The position numbers were made by a program, and so were the translations under genes. The notes beneath the pieces are model-generated. The model did not search any database. It had not been told where the DNA came from and saw nothing but the letters and a program-made list of their open reading frames with translations. Positions 12,975 to 23,900 of a stretch of DNA of 64,000 nt are shown here, one piece after another. Every line of letters starts with the position of its first letter. Positions within the stretch are counted from its first letter, which is position 1. This DNA is from Monomorium pharaonis (Eukaryota; Arthropoda; Insecta; Hymenoptera; Formicidae), in the NCBI RefSeq assembly GCF_013373865.1, contig NC_050468.1, positions 2,973,914 to 3,037,913 of the forward strand. The letters run 5' to 3'.

Positions 12975-13673
12975 ATGGCTACAGATAAATTAAGTTCAAT
13001 GAGAGAAGTGAATAATGTTGGTATGTACAGGATTATTTAATAAAGATAATTATATAAGTCGATTATTACAATTTGTTTAAATAGTAACTAATTTTTGTAA
13101 TTTCAGAAAATTACAGAGTTCAGTGGACTGATAATATGGTAAAATTGCTGCTAGCAGAAATACTGCCTATACAGAATCGTCTACTAGTCCATTAAATAAG
13201 CAAGTTTGGAAACTATTGCTGCAGTTATTAATATTCACGGTTATAATTTGACTGCAGAAAACTATTCAATCAAATGGACTGGTATGAAGAAAAAATATAA
13301 AACCTTAAAAGATGCAAATAATCGCACTGGCGCAGCAAAAGAAACCTGGGAATATTTTAATATTATTGATGATATATTAAGAAAAAATCCAGAAATTACA
13401 CCTTTGTCCATAGCATTTAGTACACGTGGTTTAGAGTAAATGTAAATACGTCTAAAAACATGAATTTGAGTACTGAACACGAAGAAAATGAAGAAAATGA
13501 AGAAAATTTAGAAGCAACTAATATTTTAAAAAATCGACCGATAAAAAAGAAGAATACCTAAAAAACCTACCTGGATTACAGAATTACTAGAACAAAAAGA
13601 GAAACATCACCGAGAAAATTATAACCAAAGAAAACGTTTTTTATCTTTACTAGAAAAGTATTTAAAGAAGTAG
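12975..13673 (+). pseudogene. Harbinger Myb/SANT-like DNA-binding protein, copy 1
   Basis: The accessory protein of Harbinger elements, which in known family members binds DNA and helps bring the transposase into the nucleus. Exon 1 starts at ATG 12975 and ends at 13020 (G|GTATGT). Exon 2 starts at 13107 after TTTCAG and ends TAG 13671-13673; the phases agree. The Myb-like trihelix reads VQWTDNMVKLLLAEI, then KQVWK..IAAVIN and SIKWTGMKKKYKTLKDANN. The C-terminal basic segment is WITELLEQKEKHHRENYNQR. Relative to the copy at 17060 it lacks single bases near 13158, 13211 and 13431 and has an extra A near 13545, all in or beside homopolymers. These break the frame here but not there, so they are probably sequencing errors or recent mutations. 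Confidence 0.8.
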
Positions 13674-14355
13674 ATAGAAATTTTTAAAAACACAAATTAA
13701 GTTTACTAAGCTCGTTATATTTTAAATATTAATATAAAAATAATTTCTTTTTTATTACATTAAATATAATATTAAAGTGATATGTACAAGGTACAAAATG
13801 ATATGTGATATCTTATTTAATATTATGTTTATTTATTTTTTTATATGTAACCAAATGTTCCTTATTTTGTGTAATAATTATAACATAAATGTTTATGTTG
13901 TAGTAAATTAAATACGCTTAGTTATTCATTACTTAAAAGTTTTTATTCAGATGTGTGCATTATAAGATAAAGATATATGTTACAAATATATAGTGTTTTT
14001 ATTTAAAGTTATATGTATAAATTTATTAATGTGATCGATTGTGTTTCTGATTGATATAGATATATCATCTGCCTTATTCCTTTTTTAGTTACATAAAAAT
14101 TAGGATTTCCTAAGAAATAGATCATTATAGTATTAAAGTTTGATTATGTAAATATTGTTTTATTATTATTTTAGTTATTTCAAACAATTAATTATAATAA
14201 TTATTATATAACAAATACAAGTGTATGAGTGTGTGTATAAAAACATGAAAAAAGAGATTATACTTCCCAAAAATAAAATATACTAAAAAATTTGAGAAAT
14301 CTAAGATATACATGTAATTAAAATTATATACAATTACATATTTTATTACAAAAAT
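13674..14355. other. A+T-rich spacer between the convergent Harbinger genes
   Basis: Non-coding sequence between the 3' ends of the Myb-like gene and the transposase. It contains AATAAA-like signals on both strands and is repeated at 17754-18307 up to the assembly gap. Confidence 0.5.
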
Positions 14356-15343
14356 TTACAATAACTGAGAAATAAAATTTCTTTTTTCTGCTCCATTTAT
14401 AAATGGATTTTTGTTATTAATTTCCATTTCTATTGGATCACATTCCATAGGTTCATCTTCATTTTCTATACATATGTTATGTAAGATACAACACGCAATT
14501 ATAATTAAGGGTATCATCTCCGTATTGTACATATAAACATATCGTAATTTTCTAAATCTTCCTTTTAACATTCCAAATGCACGTTCAATAACTACACGTG
14601 TTTTTGACAATTTTGTGTTAAAGTTTCTTTGTAAACGGTTTAAATGACCGTTATCTCGATAAGGAGTTAACATATATTTTGACAAAAGATATGCTGAATC
14701 AGCTAAAAGATGATATTGATTTTGAAAGTATCTATTTTCATCTTGTGTTATCAATTCCTTAATATCGCTTAAACGCCAAACTCTTGCGTCATGTACACTA
14801 CCGCATATTCCCGTAAAAACATCTATAAATCTTAACTTATAATCGCAAATTCCTTGTAATACTAATGAATGGTAACCTTTGCGGTTAGAATGCACTTAGA
14901 TAAGTTTTTAATTTAAAACATATTAACATATTAACATGTAAAAAACATACTAACCTGTAAACTTCTTGGTTTCCAAGGATCCATAAGGTAATAGCTATTT
15001 GTTTATCGGGAGACATTTTCTCAGCACCCCGGTCACGGCGAAGACGTCCTCCAAGACTTTGTACCAATCTTTCATATGTAGCTTTTTCTAGTCGAAAATG
15101 TGATTTGAAATCTATTTAAACAATAATGAAGTTTATTACATTTAATATAATACAAAAATACCTGTACAAAATTAAAACAATAAATTGTATTAGAACAAAG
15201 TCTTTACCTGTTAAAGAATATGCCGATACAATATTTTCAAAAAAATCTGGAACCTTGAAGTGAAATTCTCGTTGATGCGGAAAATTATCATCATCATCTG
15301 ATGGGTGATCAAAAAATAAGTCCCACATTCCTTGTATATCCAT
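14356..15343 (-). pseudogene. PIF/Harbinger transposase (HARBI1-like), internally deleted
   Basis: DDE transposase of the DDE_4/HARBI1 family. On the minus strand exon 1 is 15343-15208 (ATG, MDIQGMWDLFF; donor CAG|GTAAAG). Exon 2 begins at 15111 after AATAG, joins in phase, and reads LEKATYERL and GRLRRDRGAEKM. It ends with LWILGNQEVYR near 14956. The 3' block 14895-14356 resumes at NRKGYHSLVLQGICD and contains DVFTGICGSVHDARV (second catalytic Asp region) and RVVIERAFGMLKGRFRKLR (catalytic Glu). The family segment that normally lies between these blocks, including the GxIDGTHI-type motif with the first catalytic Asp, is absent: only about 60 bp separate them and the frames do not splice cleanly. 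This copy should be inactive unless the sequence is collapsed. Confidence 0.85.
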
Positions 15344-16242
15344 GTCTTGTCTGAAAATATTTAATAATAATACAATATAAGGTATGAAAAAAATAATCCA
15401 ACATTTTGTTCATAAATGTTAATAGATTTGTATATAGCGTTAAGTAAAGTGCACAAACAAAAATTTTTTATTGTGTTTATAGTATATCTTAATTTACTAT
15501 GCACTTGTATTACAAATTAAAAAAATTTATTGTAAACATTATTATTAGTTTCACATTAGTAAAATATTCATGTATAATATTTATACATAAAGATATATGA
15601 TTTTTTAAAATAATGATAACACCATCAACTTATCATTAACAGTTGTTACAAGAAAGAAAAATATTTATACTTAAATTTTTATTTTACTTGTAATCTAAAA
15701 AATATTATTAATAATGATTTATTTAGTAATTTTACATAATTTATCTCATTTGTTTCAAAGTGTTAACACCATCCGTTTAATAAAAGATGACTTTTCTAAT
15801 ATATATGTTAGTTAATAATAAATAATAACATTTATTGAGAATCAATGTTTAATTAAAATATTATATTAGGTTTTGAAATAATACCGTTATGATAGAAACT
15901 TGATAGACAAAATAAATATTTGTAAATAAAATAATCTTTAATATTACTTTAGACAATACTTTAAAAATACATGATTGTGTTACATATAATTACTATTTTA
16001 AAGTTAATAATCTTATCATACATTAAAAACAGATTATTTTTAATTGTAATAATCAAATTATTTATGTCGTACTTTTTAGGTTACCTGCTACAAACTCACG
16101 AAACTCGCAACTTGCTCGTGATGATTTGGCTATACCGGACAGCATTGAGTTGTCACGAATCATGATGATAGTAGATGGTTGTGCTTATCATATATTTCGG
16201 TCCTAGAGAAAATTACTCGGATACCCATTATCGTAAACACCC

Positions 16243-16420
16243 TTGTTCACGTCATCATGCCGCACACCGCCATAATTTACTGCACTCTGATCGTTGCTGT
16301 AATCAAGTTTACACGTATCTTTACTCTATTGTAGATTGATCCTTGTAAAACATTTTATGACTACTACGGGTGCGTTTGGGAGACGCTATTAGCGCTATCA
16401 GCATCAGTTTATCCTTGGGG
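16243..16420. repeat. 178-bp Harbinger-flanking spacer (second copy)
   Basis: Repeats 12150-12327 with small indels. Its first bases are TTGTTCACG where the first copy has AGTGTCACG, which is what two independent 3-bp target duplications would give. Confidence 0.75.
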
Positions 16421-18307
16421 TGTTACGATAATGGCTATCTGAGTAATTTTCTCTAGGACCGAAATTACGATAAGCACAACCATCTACTATCATCATGATT
16501 CATGACAACTCAATGCTGTCCGGTATAGCCAAATTATCACGAGCAAGTTGCGAGTTGCGAGTTCCGTGAGTTTATAGCAGGTAACCTAAAAAGTACGACA
16601 TAAATAATTTGATTATTACAATTAAAAATAATCTGTTTTTATGTATGGTAAGATTATTAACTTCATTAAAATAGTAATATATAACACAATCATGTATTTT
16701 TTAAAGTATTGCCAAAGTAATATTAAAGAGATTATTTTATTTACAAATATTTTATTTATTAATTTGTCTATCAAGTTTCTATTATAACGATATTATTTCA
16801 AAACCTAATATAAAATTTTAATTAGACATTGATTCTTAATAAATGTTTTATTAATGTTATAAATGTTATTTTATTTAAACGTATTTATAAACATAAGCAG
16901 TCATAAAAGAACAGATTTTGACTTGTGCTGTCAATTTTATATCATACTTGTTGAATTTTGTTAAATTTTTATTAGTTTAAATTGGTTAGATTTCTATTTT
17001 TGTAACTATAAAATCTACATTTTGAAAAATCTGATTTTTACAGATCTGCTCATTGAGAAATGGCTACAGATAAATTAAGTTCAATGAGAGAAGTGATAAT
17101 TTGGTATGTACAGGATTATTTAATAAAGATAATTATATAAGTCGATTATTACAATTTGTTTAAATAGTAACTAATTTTGTAATTTCAGAAAATTACAGAG
17201 TTCAGTGGACTGATAATATGGTAAAATTGCTGCTAGCAGAAATAACTGCCTATACAGAATCGTCTACTAGTCCATTAAATAAGCAAGTTTGGAAAACTAT
17301 TGCTGCAGTTATTAATATTCACGGTTATAATTTGACTGCAGAAAACTATTCAATCAAATGGACTGGTATGAAGAAAAAATATAAAACCTTAAAAGATGCA
17401 AATAATCGCACTGGCGCAGCAAAAGAAACCTGGGAATTTTAATATTATTGATGATATATTAAGAAAAAAATCCAGAAATTACACCTTTGTCCATAGCATT
17501 TAGTACACGTGGTTTTAGAGTAAATGTAAATACGTCTAAAAACATGAATTTGAGTACTGAACACGAAGAAAATGAAGAAAATGAAGAAAATTTAGAAGCA
17601 ACTAATATTTTAAAAAATCGACCGATAAAAAGAAGAATACCTAAAAAACCTACCTGGATTACAGAATTACTAGAACAAAAAGAGAAACATCACCGAGAAA
17701 ATTATAACCAAAGAAAACGTTTTTATCTTACTAGAAAGTATTTAAAGAAGTAGATAGAAATTTTTTAAAACACAAATTAAGTTTACTAAGCTCGTTATAT
17801 TTTAAATATTAATATAAAATAATTTCTTTTTATTACATTAATATAATATTAAAGTGATATGTACAGGTACAAAATGATATGTGATATCTTATTTTTATTA
17901 TGTTTATTTATTTTTTTATATGTAACCAAATGTTCTTATTTTGTTAATAATTATAACATAAATGTTTATGTTGTAGTAAATAAATACGCTTAGTTATTCA
18001 TTACTTAAAAGTTTTTATTCAGATGTGTGCATTATAAGATAAAGATATATGTTACAAATATATAGTGTTTTTATTTTAAAGTTATATGTAAAAATTTATT
18101 AAATGTGATCGATTGTGTTTCTGATTGATATAGATATATCATCTGCTTATTCCTTTTTTTAGTTACATAAAAAATTAGGATTCCTAAGAAATAGATCATT
18201 ATAGTATTAAAGTTTGATTTATGTAAATATTGTTTTATTATTATTTTAGTTATTTCAAACAATTAATTATAATAATTATTATATAACAAATACAAGTGTA
18301 TGAGTGT
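16421..18307. mobile_element. Third Harbinger copy, truncated by assembly gap
   Basis: Starts at the same terminus (one T missing in GGGTGTTACG) and follows the 12328 copy nearly base for base, including the Myb-like gene, until the run of Ns. The transposase part would lie in the gap. Differences from the first copy are mostly one-base indels in homopolymers. The offset of about 4.09 kb makes 11388-15481 and 15482-18307 a tandem pair. Confidence 0.8.
17060..17753 (+). pseudogene. Harbinger Myb/SANT-like protein, copy 2
   Basis: Second copy of the Harbinger accessory protein. Its exon 1 ATG is at 17060, and the 5' part of exon 2 is intact where copy 1 is broken (AGAAATAACTGCC; GGAAAACTATT). 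It has its own lesions: loss of AT near 17437, an extra A near 17466 and missing bases near the 3' end (17720-17740), each absent from copy 1. The TAG stop at 17751-17753 corresponds to that of copy 1. Domain content is as in copy 1: Myb-like trihelix, then an acidic ENEENEEN stretch, then a basic tail. Confidence 0.8.
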
Positions 18308-18807
18308 NNNNNNNNNNNNNNNNNNNNNNNNNNNNNNNNNNNNNNNNNNNNNNNNNNNNNNNNNNNNNNNNNNNNNNNNNNNNNNNNNNNNNNNNNNNNN
18401 NNNNNNNNNNNNNNNNNNNNNNNNNNNNNNNNNNNNNNNNNNNNNNNNNNNNNNNNNNNNNNNNNNNNNNNNNNNNNNNNNNNNNNNNNNNNNNNNNNNN
18501 NNNNNNNNNNNNNNNNNNNNNNNNNNNNNNNNNNNNNNNNNNNNNNNNNNNNNNNNNNNNNNNNNNNNNNNNNNNNNNNNNNNNNNNNNNNNNNNNNNNN
18601 NNNNNNNNNNNNNNNNNNNNNNNNNNNNNNNNNNNNNNNNNNNNNNNNNNNNNNNNNNNNNNNNNNNNNNNNNNNNNNNNNNNNNNNNNNNNNNNNNNNN
18701 NNNNNNNNNNNNNNNNNNNNNNNNNNNNNNNNNNNNNNNNNNNNNNNNNNNNNNNNNNNNNNNNNNNNNNNNNNNNNNNNNNNNNNNNNNNNNNNNNNNN
18801 NNNNNNN
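18308..18807. other. Assembly gap, exactly 500 N
   Basis: A round-number N run, so its length is probably a placeholder. It falls where the Harbinger copy enters a GTGT tract, which suggests the assembly broke inside the repeat. Confidence 0.99.
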
Positions 18808-18904
18808 AAAAAATATATAAATAAAATTCCTATAAAAATATATCTGTAAGAGAGAATTATTTATTAAGTTTTTTTTACATTTATTAAGCTTTACATTTAT
18901 TAAG

Positions 18905-19722
18905 CTATTTATTTTCGACGGAGTTGGGGTTGGTGCCGGAGCTGGAGGCGGAGGTTGAATCCTCTGTAAACAAATTAACAATTTAATGTTAAATATTTTT
19001 AAATATTTCATTGTTTAATTTTTGTTTATTAATATTTACTTACTTCTTATGAACAGGTAAAAAAGAAAACATTTCTTAGGTCGCGCACGGCCTCGTCCAC
19101 GGCCTCCACGACCTCCACGGCCTCCACGGCCTTCTTGTCCTCGCGGCCTTTGCGATTTCGACCTCTCGTGCCACCGACGAGCTGTAATAAAAAATACAAT
19201 ATATTTTATTAATATACTATACTAGGTTAGGGTTAGAGATTAATTAGTATTATTAATAATGTTAAAGAAAATTATATTTCTGTTGTACTTACGTTTTTCG
19301 TTTTTCTCGTCTTTTAATGGCGGTAGAGCCGGGTCCGGGTTCGGGGGCGGGACCGGTTCCGGTGTTGGAATTGGGGTCGAAGACGAGGCCGAAGCCGGGA
19401 CCGTAGTCGGGGCCGGAGCCGGGGCCGTAGTCGGAGCTGGGGCTGTAGTCAAAGCTGGGGTCGTAGTCGGAGCCGGAGCTGAAGGCGGGTGAATTGTTCC
19501 CGATGTTTTCGGCACCGCCATCGCCGGTTGAACTTTTTTGTTCTTTTTTGTACATGTAGCTGATCAAAACGATCAGCTGCATGTGCAAAAATCTGTTCGT
19601 CTTGTTCATCAATTTCCATATTTATTCTGTAACATAAATTTTATTATTTATTTATTCTATATATTTTATATTTTAATATTGTGTTTCATTAATACTTACG
19701 TTTTATCTTTCCTTGTAGCCAT
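18905..19722 (-). CDS. Possible four-exon gene with RGG box, function unknown
   Basis: Predicted from splice signals on the minus strand. Exon 1 is 19722-19700 (ATG, MATRKDK, donor AC|GTAAGT). Exon 2 is 19626-19293 (after TTACAG; acidic start MEIDEQDEQIF; donor C|GTAAGT). Exon 3 is 19181-19044 (after ATTACAG; RGG-type run GRGGRGGRGGRGRGRARP; donor A|GTAAGT). Exon 4 runs from 18963 after TTTACAG to TAG 18907-18905. Phases agree at the exon 1/2, 2/3 and 3/4 joins, but exon 2 needs one net +1 shift between its acidic start and its Pro/Thr/Ala-rich end (PAPTTTPALTTAPAPTT), which could be a lost A in one of two A runs. RGG boxes commonly bind RNA. I do not recognise a family. It may be a host gene or part of an unrecognised element. 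Confidence 0.4.
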
Positions 19723-20521
19723 CTTGTTGATAACTGTTTATTTCTTTAGCAACCAAGTGTCTTTACGGAAGACCAGCCTCAATTGTTTATTAAATTCATT
19801 TTTATGAATAGATACATGGGGACACTTCATTGATGTTTGCTAATGCATCTTTATAAAGTTTATGGCCGTTCAAATGGTGATTAGTGGTGATTAGTGGTGA
19901 TTATTCTTCGGATTGGTTATTAAAGTGAGAGGAGGATATTCAAAATTGTATTTTGTAAGTTTAAAAAATGTCTCATTTTATTTTTTTAGGTAAAAGCAAC
20001 AGACATTTAGAGTAAAATGTGGTTATGTTATTCATGTTTTGATATGTTTATATATTTATTTGATAATCAGGTATTTTACTATGCTTTTACAATTAAATAT
20101 GTTAATATTTATTATTGAGTGTATTTATTGTTATGTATATCTTTGTTCTAATTTTTAGTATTTGTATTATATAATTACTGCGTTTTTAACGTTTGCTTGC
20201 TTCTGTCTAATATTATTACATTAAAATTCTAAAATAAATAATTTCGTAGCATATATAAATATTATAAAAATATTTGTGGAAATTGTCAATAAGGTCGGTA
20301 GTGCCTCGCACTCTAAGTGTACGCGCAAGCGAGGTAACACCGTTGTCTCTGTTACGCGAGACATCGTTTACAAGATTTATAAATTATCAGATCTCAATAA
20401 CGGCAAAATTGATTAATTTTAATTAAATTTAATGAATAGTATCCGATTTATATAATAAAAGTGTTTTTCTGCAACGTAATTTACAAGCGAAGATATCGCG
20501 ATAATTAAAGTTTTTCTTTTA

Positions 20522-20552
<31 letters not shown>

Positions 20553-20919
20553 ATTATTATTATTATTATATTATTATTATCATCATAATTTGCATGTTAT
20601 ATCATGAATTATATTGTGGAGGATAGAAATATAATTAATAACTTCAAAGCTTGGAATTTAAAAGTAACAATAAGAAATTTTATTATGAAAAAATTGTTGG
20701 TTACAATAAAATTTTCTTTTTTTAAGCCGGTGTATATGCTGTTGTTGATAAGAAGTTCACTGAGGTTCATCATGTTTTAAATTCAGCGAACCATTATATA
20801 GAGAATTGGAATTGTATATCAAAAGGAATATTTGAAGCTGTACTTTATAGTTTATCTATTATCATTATCTTATGACATACCAGGTAAGAGAATAGTTACA
20901 AGTATTATAATTTTATTTA
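19723..20919. other. Spacer with gene-like fragments and (TTA)n
   Basis: Mostly A+T-rich. A (TTA)n microsatellite lies at about 20520-20582. A short stretch at 20727-20875 reads as plausible protein (VYAVVDKKFTEVHHVLNSA) and ends near a possible donor (CCAGGTAAGAG). Three tandem GGTGATTAGT units are at 19876-19906. No full gene is recognised. Confidence 0.4.
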
Positions 20920-23900
20920 AAAGAATATTTCATTGCACATAGTCAAAAAAATATTTATTGTAACTGTATGGTTCTTAAAGTTGAATTGAATGTATTGAAT
21001 GTATGATAGTTATTATAGAATTATCTTTTTTAGATTTTTAAAATAGGTAAAAAGCGAGAAAACTTGTCTGAAACAATTTTAGAAAAGTATATAGACCATA
21101 ATGTCATTCAGCTGATGATGACTTGTTTGTCGATGATGGGATTATAGGCTGTAATGTAGAAGATGTGTTTATATGAATCCCAAAGATCATTTGTATGCCT
21201 TAGTCTTTTTAGTCATGTATTCTTTGTGAGCCAGAAATATGGATAAGACGCAGAAATATACCGATAAGTTTATTAGTCAAATTAAAACTAAAAAGTAAGT
21301 ATTTAAATACTTTCTTGTTGAAACAATTTAATACAATTCTTTTTATATATTCATAAAGATCACATTAAAAAATTTTATTTACAATTTTGATTGAGGCATA
21401 CATGAGACGGAAGACTACAAAATGATTGAGTTTCTTTTTAAATATAAACTGATACGTAATTCCATATTTTACTTTTCATTCTTTTTGTATTAATTTAATA
21501 TAGCATATATATTGCTATTTTACAGTTAACACGGACAAAATAGGTTTATTATTAATAACTGTAAATGAATAATAAATGTAATTATAAAAGTACAATAACA
21601 ATTTAACTGCAAATAAAAAATTGTTTGAATGTGATCTTTGTGAATGTTAATAAATTGTTTTGGGAACAATAATGTATTTAAATACTTGCGTTTTAATTTT
21701 TGATTTGACTAAATCTTATCTGTATATTTCTATTTTTGTGTCTTCAACATGTCCAGTTTGCATTGAATGTATGATAGTTATTAAATAGACTAAGACGTAC
21801 AGATAATTCTTGGGTATCCATATAAACATATCTCTGATATTGCAGTCTGTGACTAGGTTATCGGCAGGTCAGCTGGGTGACGTGGTTTTTATATCTTGTT
21901 GTAATTTTCAATAATTTAAAAAAGATGGTTGTATGTTATTTTAAGAGCCACACATTTGCAAAAAATTCCTCGGAACAAGTTATAATACAGATACTTTTTG
22001 ACTTAAAAAATAAACTGTTCACTTCTTTTTATCATTTTTCTTGGTAAAATTTCATTATTTGATACTTTTGATGGTCATATATTTTGTGGAGTACAGTGTA
22101 AATTCTAAGCTTTGAAGTTAATTATATCTCTTTTTCCTTACTTTTCTATTCTTCTATTTAGGTTTAATAAAGTGCTTCTTCCTCTTTTTTTTTAAATACT
22201 AAAATAGAACATAACACAAGTATTAATCTTATAATACTTATTCTAAACAAAAAATGAAAATTTTGTGTACCTTAGTATTTTCTTCTATGATTCAGTTCAC
22301 AACACATTAATAATAATGATAAATTCCATAAACTCCTTGTTGTTGATTAGACTTCCTTATAAAAATATTTTATTGAAAATCACTCTTAATTGATCCATTT
22401 TATTGAATTTTATTAATTTATTTAAATCCATTAACACTTATTAAGATTGGTTAAAATTAATTTAAATTAATTAAATTTTTATTAAAGTTCTTTAAGATTC
22501 ATTAAAATTTATTAAATTTATTTTATTGTTATTTAGCAAAAAAAATAAATTTTGAATTTTAATGAATTTTAAAGAATTTAAATAAAATTTAATTAATTTT
22601 AATTAATTTTAACGAATCTAATAAATCTTAATTAAAAGGGATCAATTGAGAAAAATTTTCAGTAAAATATTTCAGTAATTGTTTTCATCAGTGATGGTAA
22701 ATACTTTATTAGATGTTGTATGTAACACAATGTTTCGACCAGTGCTTTTTGGTTTTTAAGTGTCAATTTTGTCTCTTAGTTAAAAAAAAATATTTCATTG
22801 CACATATTCAAAAAAATATTTTATTGTAACTGTGTGGCTCTTAAAGATATTATACAATTATCTTTTTAGATTATTGAAATAGGTAAAAAGCGTGAAATCT
22901 TGTCTGAAACAATTTCAGAAAAAGTATATAGACCATAATGTCATTCAGCTGATGATGTTTGTCGATGATGGGATTATAGGCTGTAATATAGAAGATGTGT
23001 TTATATGGATGCCAAGATCATTTGTATGCCTTAATTTATTTAGTCATGTATTCTTTATGAGCCAGAAATATGGATAAGACGCAGAAAATATACCGATAAG
23101 TTTATTAGTCAAATTAAAACTAAAAAGTAAGTATTTAAATACTTTCTTGTTGAAACAATTTAATACAATTCTTTTTATATATTCATAAAGATCACATTAA
23201 AAAATTTTATTTACAATTTTGATTGAGGCATACATGAGACGGAAGACTACAAAATGATTGAGTTTTCTTTTTAATATTAAACTGATACGTAATTCCATAT
23301 TTTACTTTTCATTCTTTTTGTATTAATTTAATATAGCATATATATTGCTATTTTACAGTTAACACGGACAAAATAGGTTTATTATTAATAACTGTAAATG
23401 AATAATAAATGTAATTATAAAAGTACAATAACAATTTAACTGCAAATAAAAATTGTTTGAATGTGATCTTTGTGAATGTTAATAAATTGTTTTGGGAACA
23501 ATAATGTATTTAAATACTTGCGTTTTAATTTTTTGATTTGACTAAATCTTATCTGTATATTTCTATTTTGTGTCTTCAACATGTCCAGTTTGCATTGAAT
23601 GTATGATAATTATTAAATAGACTAAGACGTACAGATAATTCTTGGGTATCCATATAAACATATCTCTGATATTGCAGTCTGTGACTAGGTTATCGGCAGG
23701 TCAGCTGGGTGACGTGGTTTTTATATCTTGTTGTAATTTTCAATAATTTAAAAAAGATGGTTGTATGTTATTTTTAAGAGCCACACATTTGCAAAAAATT
23801 CCTCGGAACAAGTTATAATACAGATACTTTTGACTTAAAAAATAAACTGTTCACTTTCTTTTTATCATTTTTTCTTGGTAAAATTTCATTATTTGATACC

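Larger units (their letters stand above)
12328..16242. mobile_element. Full-structure PIF/Harbinger transposon, TTG TSD
   Basis: A 3.9-kb element with ends GGGTGTTTACGATAATGG and the inverse ending GTAAACACCC, flanked by TTG on both sides (12325-12327 and 16243-16245). It carries the usual two Harbinger genes in convergent orientation: a Myb/SANT-like gene on + (12975-13673) and a DDE transposase on - (14356-15343). Long subterminal inverted repeats (about 350 bp) are shared with the deletion derivative. Both genes are damaged as sequenced, so it may be a defective copy or carry sequencing errors. Confidence 0.88.

Noticed and set aside
18250..19011. Open frames running through the N gap
   Set aside because: They are created by untranslated Ns and have no evidential value.
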